Source: Oscillatoria sp. FACHB-1406 (lineage in GTDB: Bacteria; Cyanobacteriota; Cyanobacteriia; Cyanobacteriales; Spirulinaceae). Taken from it: DNA of 64,000 nucleotides. Both the position numbers and the translations under genes were made by a program. Location: contig NZ_JACJSM010000009.1 in assembly GCF_014698145.1 (NCBI RefSeq), forward strand, positions 101,680 through 165,679, given 5' to 3'. Below, piece by piece: positions 25,103 to 34,869 of the stretch; position 1 is the stretch's first letter, and each line of letters begins with the position of its first letter. The notes below the pieces were generated by a model. It was not told the origin of the DNA, ran no database searches, and saw only the letters and a list, made by a program, of their open reading frames with translations.

Positions 25103-26692
25103 ATGAAATACGAGCGTTCGGCGAATCTCATTGCGAGCGCCGATTTTAATCTTTTAACAAAACCTCTATTAACATTTACCGATTCGGACTGGGCAAATTT
25201 AGCGGCAGAATTTGCGCGTTCTTCCCGGGCAATTAATGCCAAAGAAAAGGGCGGCGCGTACAAAGTTAAGGAAAACATTACGCCATCGACAGAATTTTAT
25301 CGAAGTCTGCCGCCGGGAGTGCCGCGCTTGTTGCCTTCTCTTCAGTTGCGGGACTACCAGCGAGAGGCAGCGGTGCGATGGATAGAACATCGCGGTCGGG
25401 GGACGCTAAAGATGGCAACCGGAAGCGGCAAAACAATCGTCGCGCTGGCGATCGCGGCCGAACTTTACGCTAAAATTGGCTTGCAAGTTTTACTCGTTAT
25501 ATGTCCTTATCGTCACCTTGTCGCGCAGTGGGGGCGGGAATGCGAGCAATTTAATTTACAACCGCTTCTAGCTTTTGAGAGCGTTCGGACTTGGCACGAA
25601 CAGCTAACTAACCAACTTTATAACCTTCGCGCTGGTACGCAGCCTTTCCTCACAATTATTGCGACGAATTCTACCTTTGTTAGCGAAAATTTTCAATCGC
25701 AATTGCAATTTTTACCTGAAAAAACCTTAATTGTCGGAGATGAGGCGCATAATTTAGGTTCGGTGCAATTAGAAGCTAGTTTACCGCGATCGATTGGCTT
25801 GCGTTTGGCGCTTTCTGCTACGCCGGAACGCTACTTTGATGAGGGGGGAACCGATTTGCTGTTGGATTATTTCGGCGCGATCTTACAGCCGGAGTTTACG
25901 TTAAAAGACGCGATCGCGCAAGGCGCACTGGCCCGCTACAACTACTATCCCCTCTTCGTCGAACTAACTCCCGCTGAAGCTTGGAGTTATGCCAAACTTA
26001 CCAAACGTATCGGCTGGGCGCTTTCGGAAAATGAGGGTTGGGAGACTAATCCTACTGTAACCGCTTTGTTGATGCAGCGATCGCGCCTCGTCGGTTCCGC
26101 CGCCAACAAACTCAACGCCCTGCGCGAACTGATGCTTCCTCGCCTCAATACCACCCACACCCTCTTTTATTGCGGCGATGGTAGCGTCGATGTCACCCGC
26201 GAGAGTGAAACCGGATTTGCTAGCGTTCCCAGCAGCAAGCGCCAACTCGCCGCTGTCGCCCGCTTGTTGGGTTCGGAATTGGGATATCGCATTAATACCT
26301 ATACCGCCGAAACCCCGCTTGCCGAACGGGAGGCGATGCGCGCGCAGTTTGAACGGGGAGAATTGCAAGGGTTAGTGGCGATTCGCTGCTTGGATGAAGG
26401 GGTTGATATTCCCGCCATTCAAAATGCCGTGATTTTAGCTAGTACCGGCAATCCGAGGCAATTTATCCAGCGTCGGGGGCGAATTTTGCGCCCTTATCCG
26501 GGAAAGGAACGGGCGAACTTATTCGATACTATCGTTTTGCCGCCGGAGTGCGATCGCGAAACTTGGGAAGTCGAACGCAATTTGTTACGAAAAGAACTCA
26601 AACGCTTTCTTGAATTTGCAGAACTTGCTGAAAATGCAGGAGAAGCAAAGCAGAAATTATTCACAATTCAGGAGCGATTTGGGCTTGAATGA
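25103..26692 (+). CDS. DEAD/DEAH-box superfamily 2 helicase (XPB/SSL2-like)
   Basis: 529 residues. After an N-terminal unique region (1-75) come LRDYQREAAVRWIEHRGRGTLKMATGSGKT (about 76-105; Walker A GSGKT), motif II DEAH (in VGDEAHNLG, about 213-216), motif III LSATP, and the C-terminal RecA domain with GLVAIRCLDEGVDIP and the arginine finger region RQFIQRRGRILRPYPGK. Such enzymes are ATP-driven DNA translocases or helicases, often in repair or restriction. It is co-directional with ycf20, 12 bp apart. Substrate and partner are unknown. Confidence 0.88.
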   Translation: MKYERSANLIASADFNLLTKPLLTFTDSDWANLAAEFARSSRAINAKEKGGAYKVKENITPSTEFYRSLPPGVPRLLPSLQLRDYQREAAVRWIEHRGRGTLKMATGSGKTIVALAIAAELYAKIGLQVLLVICPYRHLVAQWGRECEQFNLQPLLAFESVRTWHEQLTNQLYNLRAGTQPFLTIIATNSTFVSENFQSQLQFLPEKTLIVGDEAHNLGSVQLEASLPRSIGLRLALSATPERYFDEGGTDLLLDYFGAILQPEFTLKDAIAQGALARYNYYPLFVELTPAEAWSYAKLTKRIGWALSENEGWETNPTVTALLMQRSRLVGSAANKLNALRELMLPRLNTTHTLFYCGDGSVDVTRESETGFASVPSSKRQLAAVARLLGSELGYRINTYTAETPLAEREAMRAQFERGELQGLVAIRCLDEGVDIPAIQNAVILASTGNPRQFIQRRGRILRPYPGKERANLFDTIVLPPECDRETWEVERNLLRKELKRFLEFAELAENAGEAKQKLFTIQERFGLE

Positions 26693-26756
26693 TTATGCTA
26701 TGAATCTTAATGATTTGTGCTTTAAAAATATCGCTCAATTCTCAAATTGATAGCAC

Positions 26757-26829
26757 TATAGCAGTTTTTATATGGATGAGATACACCTAGCGGGCGAATA
26801 CCATTCGCCCCTACGAAATTGCGTTTGAT
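26757..26829 (+). repeat. Dispersed repeat with GGGCGAAT hairpin, copy 2
   Basis: Starts TATAGCAGTTTTTATATGG, then the hairpin GGGCGAAT (26792-26799) / ATTCGCCC (26803-26810) and GCGTTTGATTTTGAG. Matches 17631-17699 in the same orientation. The AT-rich tail after it (to about 26876) is also echoed at 27227-27295 (TTGCGTTTRATTTTGAGRC ... TAAATTGAGGCAAAA). Confidence 0.65.
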
Positions 26830-26913
26830 TTTGAGACGATTTTATTGAAATGTGCTGCCATAAATTGAGGCAAAACATTGAATCAAAGCTAAGTTTTAAG
26901 CTTGCCGGTCTAG

Positions 26914-26938
26914 TAGGGTGGGCAGCGCCCACCAGCCA
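26914..26938 (-). repeat. 25-bp word shared exactly with 10088-10112
   Basis: GTAGGGTGGGCAGCGCCCAC followed by CAGCC is the exact inverse complement of 10088-10112. It carries the hairpin GGTGGGC/GCCCACC with a 3-nt loop. The following CAAGACTTT and GCGTTTA words recur at about 58054-58082. Confidence 0.7.
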
Positions 26939-27037
26939 AGACTTTGGTGCGTTTATAGACTGATTCTATAGGATTTTGCATGATTTCTCAAGAGGGCATA
27001 GCAGCGATCATTAGCATCAACTTAGGGTGAAACACTT

Positions 27038-27167
27038 AGCCCGCCAGGAACTCAAGTTCCTGGCTAATAGCTGAAACCCGTTGAAACGGGTTAGATACAT
27101 CTGAATTTCCCAGTCCTATAAATGAGGACTTGAGCTATTAGCCTTGGGTTTGAACCCAAGGCGGGCT
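27038..27167. repeat. 130-bp palindromic repeat with cloverleaf-like folding
   Basis: Outer arms AGCCCGCC (27038-27045) and GGCGGGCT (27160-27167) enclose three perfect hairpins: CCAGGAACT/AGTTCCTGG (27044-27063), AACCCGTT/AACGGGTT (27075-27092) and GCCTTGGGTT/AACCCAAGGC (27141-27162). The outer stem and three arms give a cloverleaf in RNA or single-stranded DNA. It has no tRNA signature (no T-loop TTCRA, no CCA-side acceptor), so it is not a tRNA gene. Confidence 0.7.
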
Positions 27168-27300
27168 GCGCGAGCAGGTTTAAGCTTAATTAAGTTGACA
27201 CCAATGAGCAGTGCTATGCCCCTACAGTATTGCGTTTAATTTTGAGGCAATTTTGATTAAATTTCTTTACTATAAATTGAGGCAAAAAAATGACTTGAAG

Positions 27301-29526
27301 TTACGGATTCGTTACCGCTTTAACTGCGGCTTCAGCATTCAACAAACCGCTGCCGAAGAAATAACGATTGGCAGAAGGGACGCGATTTTTACCTTGTTGT
27401 TGATAAATTTCTTGCTCTTGGGCGGTTAACTTCAAACCATCGTAACTGGCGGTTTTATCGAGAATGTTGAGAATTTGGGCGCGAGTGAGGCTGCGCTGTA
27501 GATCTTTGCCTTTCACGAGCGCGATCGCGCCTGCTACCATTGGCGAAGAAAAGGACGTTCCCGTCGTCCAGCGATAGTTACCCCGCGCGTCCAAATTTGG
27601 TCCCCAATCGGGAGTAATTTTTGCTGTCGGAATGTCGCTCCAAAAAGCATCTAACCCCGTTCCTCCCGTGGTTAAAATACGCCCTAAAGGACGCGGTTCG
27701 GAGTTGTCGCCACCGGGGGCGACGAGGGTAAGCGCTTGTCCGTTGGGGGTTAAACCGTAGTTGCTGTAAGGCGCGCGATAGCCGGAGCGATTGGTTGCAC
27801 CGACTGCAATTACGCCATCGATCGCGGCGGGATAGTTCAATTGTCCGCGATTTTCGTTACCGGCGGCAGCAACGATAACTAACTTGGGATTTTTTTGCAA
27901 CAGTTCGGAGATGAGTTCGATTTCGCCGCGCGCCGGAAGCCCAGAACCCAAGCTAATGTTAACGATCTCCGCACCCCGCGCCACAGCATAAGCGATCGCT
28001 TCTAAATACCCACTCAAAGAAAAACTATCGTTAATCCCCATCACCCGCACGGGCAGAATTGTCGCCTTCGGAGCAACGCCAATCGTTCCTTCTGTGCCGA
28101 CAGGACGCGCCGCGATCGCACCCGCTACCATCGTACCGTGGAAATCTCCGGCGACTTGATTGGCAAGGCGAGATCGCACCAACTTCGCAACTTCTGCTTC
28201 CGAAGCTTTAGCATTTTTGCTCTGAATATCTTGGTACGTTTCGGGATACTTCTGCCGCAGTTCCGCTTCCGCCAGCAAAAAGGAATCTGCAAACTGAGGG
28301 CGAACGAGGCGCAATTCCGCCTCGCTGATGCGCGTGTCGGGATCGTTTTCAACAAAATCCCAACCGTGGACTTCCCCCGGAAGCGCATTGCTCGTACTAA
28401 CCTCGTATAGATTGGGAGCGAGATCCGGGCGATCCCACTGAATCCAACTATCGATAATCGCAATTGTCACCCCTTCCCCTTGGTTGCTTAGCTGCCAAGC
28501 TTCAGGCGCGCGAATATCGACGCGCGGTTGGCTGAAATTGCTCGTTGGTTCGCTTTGCAAGCATTTGCCCACAGGTTCGGCGAGTCCGTCCGATCCGGCA
28601 GTCGTATGTTTGAGGCAGGTAGAAAGCGGGAGACTGTTGAGATACCATTGCATCGGTAATAGAGAAGCCGAAGCAACAGCACTTTCATTAGCCAACAGCG
28701 CCACCTCGCGATTGACCAAGGTTTGGATAAAATTGGGCGTAGCCGACTGAATTTTGGCAACGCTGTTGAGTCGCTCGACAACGCGCAACACTTCCAGTCC
28801 GGTAGCAAGGCGGGAGCGCACTAAGTAGCGATTTTCCGCAAAGCGAAACGGGTGCAAGAGTTCCAGTTGATTATCATTGAGAATGGCTTCTCGCTCGCTG
28901 TCTGAAAGTCCCGGTTGCAACGTCAGAATAATCTCATTCGGCAAAACAATCGAGCCTTCTTCACTGCCTTTTGCGCCTTGGCGCGCGAGTACGGGCAAGG
29001 TGGTTTCGACATAAGGTTGCGCTTCGATGCGCTCTTGCACCCGATTGCTGCCGCCAGAAGTGAAGTTAACTAAAGCGTAGTCTGTGTTTAAGGGACTGAC
29101 TTGGACGGCGAGGGGTGCTGCAAAATCGGCACTACTACTCTCGGTGGGTTCTACCCCCCCAAAGGGCGTAACGCCTCGAGTCGGACTGCTTGGGGCGGGC
29201 GGTTCGACTTGTAAATCTTCTTGCAGTTGTAGGTAAAGCGGAAGTTCGGGGCTGCGTTCTTGCTGAACCTGAAACTCTCCTCCTCCTCCTCGCGTTACTT
29301 GCGGACTGCTTTGGGCGAGATCGGGCGCTTTGAAGGATACCGCGATCGCGTCATCTCGAACGACGAGGGGAACTTCGCGATCGAATACCCTGTAAGTTAT
29401 CGGTTGCTGTGCCGGAGTTTGAGCGTTGGCGCGCTCCAGAAAATGAAGACTGCGAGCGAATATGAGCAGGCAAGCTACCGCCAGCGAGAGGGTCAGGAAG
29501 CGTAAGATAGACTTGTTCGTGGTCAT
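27301..29526 (-). CDS. Exported S8 (subtilisin-like) serine protease
   Basis: 741 residues from ATG 29526 (MTTNKSILRFLTLSLAVACL). A signal peptide or anchor at about 6-36 ends in ERANAQT. A low-complexity region and an I9-like propeptide (about 195-300: NEIILTLQPGLSDSEREAIL) precede the catalytic domain. Catalytic residues are Asp at about 358 (TIAIIDSWIQWD), His at about 462 (DFHGTMVAGAIA), Asn at the oxyanion hole (VAAAGNENRG) and Ser at about 657 (GTSFSSPMVAGA). DSW in place of the usual DTG after the Asp is unusual. It acts outside the cytoplasm. It is the last of three consecutive minus-strand protease-family genes; its start is 109 bp from the end of the caspase gene. Confidence 0.9.
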   Translation of the reverse strand: MTTNKSILRFLTLSLAVACLLIFARSLHFLERANAQTPAQQPITYRVFDREVPLVVRDDAIAVSFKAPDLAQSSPQVTRGGGGEFQVQQERSPELPLYLQLQEDLQVEPPAPSSPTRGVTPFGGVEPTESSSADFAAPLAVQVSPLNTDYALVNFTSGGSNRVQERIEAQPYVETTLPVLARQGAKGSEEGSIVLPNEIILTLQPGLSDSEREAILNDNQLELLHPFRFAENRYLVRSRLATGLEVLRVVERLNSVAKIQSATPNFIQTLVNREVALLANESAVASASLLPMQWYLNSLPLSTCLKHTTAGSDGLAEPVGKCLQSEPTSNFSQPRVDIRAPEAWQLSNQGEGVTIAIIDSWIQWDRPDLAPNLYEVSTSNALPGEVHGWDFVENDPDTRISEAELRLVRPQFADSFLLAEAELRQKYPETYQDIQSKNAKASEAEVAKLVRSRLANQVAGDFHGTMVAGAIAARPVGTEGTIGVAPKATILPVRVMGINDSFSLSGYLEAIAYAVARGAEIVNISLGSGLPARGEIELISELLQKNPKLVIVAAAGNENRGQLNYPAAIDGVIAVGATNRSGYRAPYSNYGLTPNGQALTLVAPGGDNSEPRPLGRILTTGGTGLDAFWSDIPTAKITPDWGPNLDARGNYRWTTGTSFSSPMVAGAIALVKGKDLQRSLTRAQILNILDKTASYDGLKLTAQEQEIYQQQGKNRVPSANRYFFGSGLLNAEAAVKAVTNP

Positions 29527-29635
29527 TGTCCCCCGCGATCGTCGTTCGCCCAATATTTTAACATTCAGCTTAAAACCGCAATCGAGGCATGACAGAGCAA
29601 TGTTGTTGCCTCCATTTCGCCGATGATGTCGGGTG

Positions 29636-30823
29636 TCAATGCACCAGTTTTAAGAGGGTTCCAGGACTAACAGTTTTCTCGATTGTTGCCTCTGCGACTA
29701 ATCCTTTGCGTCTGGTAAGTCGTACTTGTCCGGAACCGGAAAGCGCTTTGAAAACCATCCCGCGTTCCAGAATTCCCCCATCAATCCCGCCTAACCATAA
29801 TTTTGCCTGCGTTTGGTTCGCTTCTGTCACGACGGCATCGGCTACTGGATTTGAAGGATTGACAAAATACAAAGGTTGTGTATTGTAGTCGCTATCGGGC
29901 TTAACTTCAAACTTTGGGCTTTGACGGTACTCTTTGGGTATTTGAGGCAGGATGCGCGCGATCGCACTTTCTGGCGTTCCATCTTCTTGCCACAGGTATT
30001 GCGTCAGCAGGTAGGTAAAAATCCCGGCAGTAAAACCGTTCAATTGTGCATCGGCGGCAGTTTGGTACGGTTGGGCGGCGGCGAGAAGCACGCCTTTGGC
30101 AACGCCGCGTCGATACCCTTCGATAAACTCCTCGCGGGAGAGGTTGAGGCGAGATAACCACCGGGCTTGATAGTCTTTTTCAGCTTGGGATAGCTGCAAA
30201 TTTTTGCCGCCATTGCGCGATCGCGCCCGAAATTCTCGCGTCGCCCCGCCGGAAAAACAGCTATCCAGCACCGCCGTCACGTTCTCGGTTTGCAACGCAG
30301 ACATCAACAAAAAGAGCGTATGCCCCATAATATCTTTAACTTCGCCACCTTGTTCGGGATATCCCGGTGGCAAGCTCGCATCGACGGGGACAAAAGTCCC
30401 GTTGGTTCCAAAAAGAGGATCGGCGCGGTTTGTAATAATTGAATCCGGATCTGAAGCGATAGAACCATGTCCGGAGTAATGAAAAACGACGACATCTCCC
30501 GGTTTGGCTTGTTCGATCAGATGCTCTTCAAAAGCATCCAGGATGCCTTGGCGCGTGGCTTGTGCGTCCGTTATGGTAAGAATATCGCTGGGGTTAAACC
30601 CAAAGCGGTGAATCAATAGATGTTTTTGTAGCTCGACATCGTTAACGCATCCTGCTAATGCTAATCCTTGTTCGGGATAGGCATTGATACCGACGAGTAG
30701 GGCGAGTTTGCGCGATGTCGGCTGGGCGAGAACTTTACCGTAGCGATCGATTTGGTGCAAGCCAAGGGAAGCAAGGACTGCACCCGCAAATTGGAGAAAG
30801 GGACGGCGAGATAGAGGATTCAT
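29636..30823 (-). CDS. Exported caspase-family protease (orthocaspase)
   Basis: 395 residues from ATG 30823. The N-terminus MNPLSRRPFLQFAGAVLASL has the Tat-type RRxFL motif and a weak hydrophobic core, with VLAQP as a likely cleavage site. The p20 domain starts at KLALLVGINAYP (about 38) and has catalytic His in VVFHYSGHGS (about 117) and Cys in AVLDSCFSGGATREF (about 189). The C-terminal about 120 residues (NPSNPVADAVVTEANQTQAKLWLGG) form a separate beta domain. Prokaryotic orthocaspases cleave after Arg or Lys and can need calcium. Export by Tat is inferred. It lies between the CHAT and subtilisin genes. Confidence 0.88.
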   Translation of the reverse strand: MNPLSRRPFLQFAGAVLASLGLHQIDRYGKVLAQPTSRKLALLVGINAYPEQGLALAGCVNDVELQKHLLIHRFGFNPSDILTITDAQATRQGILDAFEEHLIEQAKPGDVVVFHYSGHGSIASDPDSIITNRADPLFGTNGTFVPVDASLPPGYPEQGGEVKDIMGHTLFLLMSALQTENVTAVLDSCFSGGATREFRARSRNGGKNLQLSQAEKDYQARWLSRLNLSREEFIEGYRRGVAKGVLLAAAQPYQTAADAQLNGFTAGIFTYLLTQYLWQEDGTPESAIARILPQIPKEYRQSPKFEVKPDSDYNTQPLYFVNPSNPVADAVVTEANQTQAKLWLGGIDGGILERGMVFKALSGSGQVRLTRRKGLVAEATIEKTVSPGTLLKLVH

Positions 30824-30970
30824 AGCTCTCCAGTAAAAATTACTATATATCTATTTTTCAATTTACCCTGCAACTTAGATGCGCGATCGCCCGTTACAAT
30901 TTTGATAACGATTAGTTACCTGGCGCGATCGACAGCAGGGACAATGCGCCGAACTTGGGGTTTTTATCCC

Positions 30971-33900
30971 TCAGCGCCACTCGCCCTGCGCCGTAAACGC
31001 CGCCCAATAATAAGGCGCGCTCCACTGTTGCGTTTGCCACATCTCCAACTGCGCCGAACGCAACGCCGCAACAGGATTCATCCCCTCGCTCAACATCTTG
31101 CGATAAAACCTCGCCATCAACTCCGAAGTTGCCGTATCGTTAACGCTCCACAAACTCACCACCACGCGACGCGCCCCTGCATACATTAACCCTCTTGTCA
31201 ACCCCACCATCCCTTCTCCCCCGACATCATTGCCCAGTCCCGTCTGACAAGCACTCAGCACCACCAACTCCGCCGGGAGATTGAGATTAAAAATATCGCC
31301 CAAACGCAGAAACCCATCTTGAGGATTCCTCTGCGCGTCCAGCATCGACAGCACCACGCCCGATAACGTTGGATTATCGCGAAGGCAGCCGTGCGTTGCC
31401 AGGTGAACCATCTGGTACTGGGCAATTTCCGGGCTAGTAGCCGTAGCGCGAGAAGCATCGAAACCGAGCGCTTGCAAGCGTTGCCCTTCCGGGACGAGAG
31501 CCAGAAGGTTTTGAGCTTCTTTTGCCGTGTATTCGAGACGATTGAGGGAAGTACAAGATTCTGGGGCGAGGCGCTGAGCATCGGGCGGACTCGTTTGGGA
31601 GGTATTATTTCCGCTCAAACGCGAGTCGGACTCATCAAAAACCGGATCCGCAAGTACGGCGAGGGTTTTGGGCGCGCGGGGACGATTTTGCAGTTGGCTG
31701 CGCGAGATGTCGATAGTAGAGGCGGAAGGGAGGGTAACGATTTCGTGGTTAACCAGTAGGGGAGGAGATGGGGTGACTGGGGGAGTGGGGGACTCGGGGA
31801 CGAGGGAAGTAGGCAAAGCGGCGAAGGGGATGGTTTGCAGAATACCGTCGCCGACAATTAACAAGCGCTGTCCGTGCAGTTGGGAAGCGACGGGCGCGAG
31901 AAGCATTTGAGTGAGTTGATTTGCCGCAGTTAAATCGGTACTTTGGGCAGCAATCGCACCTAAAAAGTTCTTGGCAGCGGCTTCAATTTCGGCGCGGGGC
32001 GGTAAGGTATAGCTGGCAATTCCGGTTTTGCTAACTGCCCAGAGATAGCTGCGATCGTCGCCGAGGGAGTATTCGAGCAGTAGGGTGTCGCTGTCGAGGA
32101 CGCGGCTTTGGATTTCAGGGACGGTGAGGGGTTGGGGATATTTGAGGTTGGCGTAGGTGGGACTTTTAACGCGGATTTGGGCGGCGACTTCATCGAGTTG
32201 GGCGAGGAGAGATTCAGTTCGTTTTTGCAGGGTTTCTAATTCTCGATTGGAAGCGCCTTCTTTATAGCTTTGGGTTCTTTTGAACTCGGTGGCGTTGATT
32301 TGTTGGAGAAGGGTGCGTTCTTGGGTTAATAAGGCAGGATCGACTCCTTGACGGATGTTGGCGTTGGCTTCGGTGAGGAGTTCGAGGAGAACGCGGGCGC
32401 GACTGCGTTCGCTGATATTTAGCGCTTCGATGTTGTAACCTTTGTTGGGGTTTTGTTGATGCAGTTGCATCAGCAAATCGATGTAGAACTGGTAGTAGCT
32501 TTGGACGGTGGCGAAGTAGGAGGTACGGAGTTCGGGGCTGGCGATTTTGGTGCGGAGTGTTTCGATGATGTCGATGGCGGCTTCGATATTTTGGCGCGCG
32601 CCTGCAAGATTGCCTAAATTGTGTTGGTATCGAGCGAGATCGGCTAGGGTTTCAGCTTCATTGTTTTTGTCCCCTAACGTTCGATACAGTTCGAGCGCGC
32701 GTCGGTCAAATTCAAGGGCTTTGGGATAGTCTGAAAGCCCATCGTAGACGGAAGCAATATGACCCAATATTAGTGCTTGACTCGATAGGTCTTCTAAGGT
32801 TGGGACAATAGCGATCGCGCGATCGAGATATTCTAGAGCTTGGGATTTATCTTCCAAATAGCTGTAATACAACGCGAGTTTGCCCAGAATGAAGGCTTTT
32901 TGGTGTTGAGTTCCCTCAGTTTGAAAAATTGAGAGGGCTTGCTTAAGTTCCTCGAGTCCCTGTTGATAATCGCCCGTTCCATACACAAAAGGATTCCAGT
33001 AGTGAATCGTACTGATATCTTCGAGGGTTGTGGCTTCTTCAACTCGATTATTTAACTGTCGCCAAAGGGTTAATGCTTGGTTGTAGTAAGAGAGGGCTTG
33101 CTCGAAGTCATTCGAGTTGTAATAAGTCATACCAATATCCCTTAAGATTGTCGCCCGTCCGGAAGGATTGTTGAGGGATTCTTGCAGGGTAAGAGCGCGA
33201 TTTAAAGAGATAAGGCTGGAGCGATTATCTCCCAATTCCAAGTATATTTGAGCTAATACCTGTAGAATATCTGCTTCTTCGGAAGTTTTTTTGAGGGCTT
33301 GAAAGCGGTTTAATCCTTGGTTGTAATAGTCTAGTGCTTGTTGGTAATTGCCAAGATCGCTCGACAAGCCTCCGATTATTTTTAACGTATTAGCTTCGCG
33401 CTCTGTCTCTCCTGTGGCTTGCCAAAGGGGAAGGGATTGTTGGAGTTGCGAGAGTGCTTGGCTATCGTTGCCGAGTTGATGGTAAATAAGGCTGAGATAG
33501 TCGAAAGCATTCGCAGCGCTGGAAAGGTTATTGACTTCGAGATATAAAGAAGCGGCTTGTTTTAAAACAGTTAGCGCTTGCTCTCTCTGTCCGAGCTTGT
33601 TGTAAGCTTGTCCCATTAACAGAAGGACGTGAGCTTCTTTGGTTTTATCTGCGGTTTCTCTGACAAGGGGTAATGCTTCCAGGGCATAGGCGAGGGCTTG
33701 CTCGTAATCGCCTAATTCAGAGTAAGCCAAGCCAATCCGAACGAGCGCTGTCATTTCATCGGTGCGTTTGCCTAAAGCTCGAAAGATTTCTAGGGCTTGT
33801 TTGAAGTATTCGATGGCCTGCGGATTTTGTTCTAAATCGGAGCTAATAAAACCCAAATATCCTAACGTTTTGCCAATGCCCTGGCGATCGCTGGCTGCTT

Positions 33901-34168
33901 GAAATCCTTCGAGAACTTCTTGAAATTTGAGGCGAGCTTGTTGCAGAGATTCCGGCGTTCCCTGCTCGTAGATCTTTTTAGCGTCTTGAAACAGTTGTTC
34001 TATGGCAGGGTTGGCGAGTTCTGAGGAATTATTTTGCGGTTGTTGGGCGAGGGGGATTGCTCGACTCGGTATCCCTATAAATCCGAAGCAGAGAAATGCG
34101 GTTGCCAATCCCAAAAAACAACCTTGCCACCCAACTGCACCCGGTTTGCTGCGTCGCGCGATCGCCAT
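30971..34168 (-). CDS. TPR-CHAT caspase-like peptidase with signal peptide
   Basis: About 1065 residues from ATG 34168 (a GTG at 34174 is possible). A signal-peptide-like hydrophobic stretch ([22 protein letters not shown]) covers about 15-37. Then about twelve TPR units of 40 residues ([24 protein letters not shown]) fill about 55-530, followed by a helical linker with coiled coil to 650. The CHAT domain (about 665-1065) has catalytic His in VHLATHGCL (about 925) and Cys in LSACQTGLG (about 975), plus [23 protein letters not shown] proteases of the separase/gingipain clan cut partner proteins. A Pro/Ser/Thr linker in CHAT ([14 protein letters not shown], about 785-800) is encoded by a G-rich repeat. 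Confidence 0.9.
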   Translation of the reverse strand: MAIARRSKPGAVGWQGCFLGLATAFLCFGFIGIPSRAIPLAQQPQNNSSELANPAIEQLFQDAKKIYEQGTPESLQQARLKFQEVLEGFQAASDRQGIGKTLGYLGFISSDLEQNPQAIEYFKQALEIFRALGKRTDEMTALVRIGLAYSELGDYEQALAYALEALPLVRETADKTKEAHVLLLMGQAYNKLGQREQALTVLKQAASLYLEVNNLSSAANAFDYLSLIYHQLGNDSQALSQLQQSLPLWQATGETEREANTLKIIGGLSSDLGNYQQALDYYNQGLNRFQALKKTSEEADILQVLAQIYLELGDNRSSLISLNRALTLQESLNNPSGRATILRDIGMTYYNSNDFEQALSYYNQALTLWRQLNNRVEEATTLEDISTIHYWNPFVYGTGDYQQGLEELKQALSIFQTEGTQHQKAFILGKLALYYSYLEDKSQALEYLDRAIAIVPTLEDLSSQALILGHIASVYDGLSDYPKALEFDRRALELYRTLGDKNNEAETLADLARYQHNLGNLAGARQNIEAAIDIIETLRTKIASPELRTSYFATVQSYYQFYIDLLMQLHQQNPNKGYNIEALNISERSRARVLLELLTEANANIRQGVDPALLTQERTLLQQINATEFKRTQSYKEGASNRELETLQKRTESLLAQLDEVAAQIRVKSPTYANLKYPQPLTVPEIQSRVLDSDTLLLEYSLGDDRSYLWAVSKTGIASYTLPPRAEIEAAAKNFLGAIAAQSTDLTAANQLTQMLLAPVASQLHGQRLLIVGDGILQTIPFAALPTSLVPESPTPPVTPSPPLLVNHEIVTLPSASTIDISRSQLQNRPRAPKTLAVLADPVFDESDSRLSGNNTSQTSPPDAQRLAPESCTSLNRLEYTAKEAQNLLALVPEGQRLQALGFDASRATATSPEIAQYQMVHLATHGCLRDNPTLSGVVLSMLDAQRNPQDGFLRLGDIFNLNLPAELVVLSACQTGLGNDVGGEGMVGLTRGLMYAGARRVVVSLWSVNDTATSELMARFYRKMLSEGMNPVAALRSAQLEMWQTQQWSAPYYWAAFTAQGEWR
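31745..31812. repeat. G-rich repeat tract inside the CHAT gene
   Basis: The plus strand reads runs such as GGGGTGACTGGGGGAGTGGG. Read on the coding strand it gives the Pro/Ser/Thr linker [14 protein letters not shown]. Its composition matches the intergenic G-rich array at 17464-17577, so it looks like a repeat of the same type embedded in a gene. Confidence 0.5.
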
Positions 34169-34257
34169 AGCCACCTCGGTTAGTTACATAGCTCGATAAC
34201 CAATTATCGATTTTCTCTATTCTCCTGTCAATTATGGCAAAGCAAGTGGGATACGAT

Positions 34258-34584
34258 CTAATCTGACGGCTCAGTACCTAAAGGAGCTTGACGGCGGTGA
34301 CGAATATGCAAGATGGCGACGGTATCGCCCTCGATCGCAAACAGAATCCGATAGGCTCTTGTTTTGCCAACCCACAGCTGCCGAATTTCTCGACCAATGA
34401 TATCGGCTTCAGGTGCAAACGAGCAGCGGTAGGGAAACTTTTGCAGAGAGGCGATCGCATCTTGGAGATCGTAGTACCACTGGTTTGCTGCATCAGCACT
34501 GAGATTATCGCACATCCAACGGTAAGCAGTTTCAATTTCTGCAAAAGCAGGAGGTTGGATGAGTATTCGATAGCTCATGGACAT
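34258..34584 (-). CDS. Type II toxin, RelE/ParE family
   Basis: 108 residues from ATG 34584. YRILIQPPAFAEIETAYRWM (N-terminal helix-hairpin), LQKFPYRCSFAPE, and the C-terminal strand REIRQLWVGKTRAYRILFAIEGDTVAILHIRHRRQ (split here as a region, about 66-100) are typical of ParE-type toxins that poison DNA gyrase or, for RelE-type, cut mRNA on the ribosome. The target is not determined. Its start overlaps the antitoxin end by 10 bp, the usual translational coupling. Confidence 0.85.
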   Translation of the reverse strand: MSMSYRILIQPPAFAEIETAYRWMCDNLSADAANQWYYDLQDAIASLQKFPYRCSFAPEADIIGREIRQLWVGKTRAYRILFAIEGDTVAILHIRHRRQAPLGTEPSD

Positions 34585-34841
34585 GGAGGAATGTTGAACT
34601 GCCGCTGTAGCGCTGTCATGGCAAGATCGGCTGGGATACCTTCACCCCGCTCGAAGCTTTCGAGTCCTTTGCGGATACCGATAATGGCTTCGAGGTAGTC
34701 AATTCGCTCTAGCAATTGTTCGTAGATATTAAGCTGACTGGGTGGAGAGGATTTCAGCGATCGCACTAAGCTAAGAAGTTCGACAAGCAGTTCGTCGGGG
34801 GTGTTATCAATTTCTTGGATTAGAAGTTCTTTGAGCGTCAT
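34575..34841 (-). CDS. Antitoxin partner of ParE-like toxin
   Basis: 88 residues from ATG 34841. MTLKELLIQEIDNTPDELLVELL is an acidic helical start, followed by a helix-rich middle (LLERIDYLEAIIGIRKGLESFERGEG) and a tail of the kind that wraps the toxin. It precedes and overlaps the toxin gene (shared 34575-34584). I recognise no standard DNA-binding fold, but the palindrome GAGTATACTC at 34870-34879 in its leader is a likely operator. Confidence 0.8.
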   Translation of the reverse strand: MTLKELLIQEIDNTPDELLVELLSLVRSLKSSPPSQLNIYEQLLERIDYLEAIIGIRKGLESFERGEGIPADLAMTALQRQFNIPPCP

Positions 34842-34869
34842 CGTAGCATCTACCGAGGGTTAATACTTT

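Noticed and set aside
27038..27167. tRNA-like cloverleaf considered as a tRNA gene
   Set aside because: Arms are too long, no T-loop or D-loop consensus and no anticodon-arm layout; treated as a repeat.
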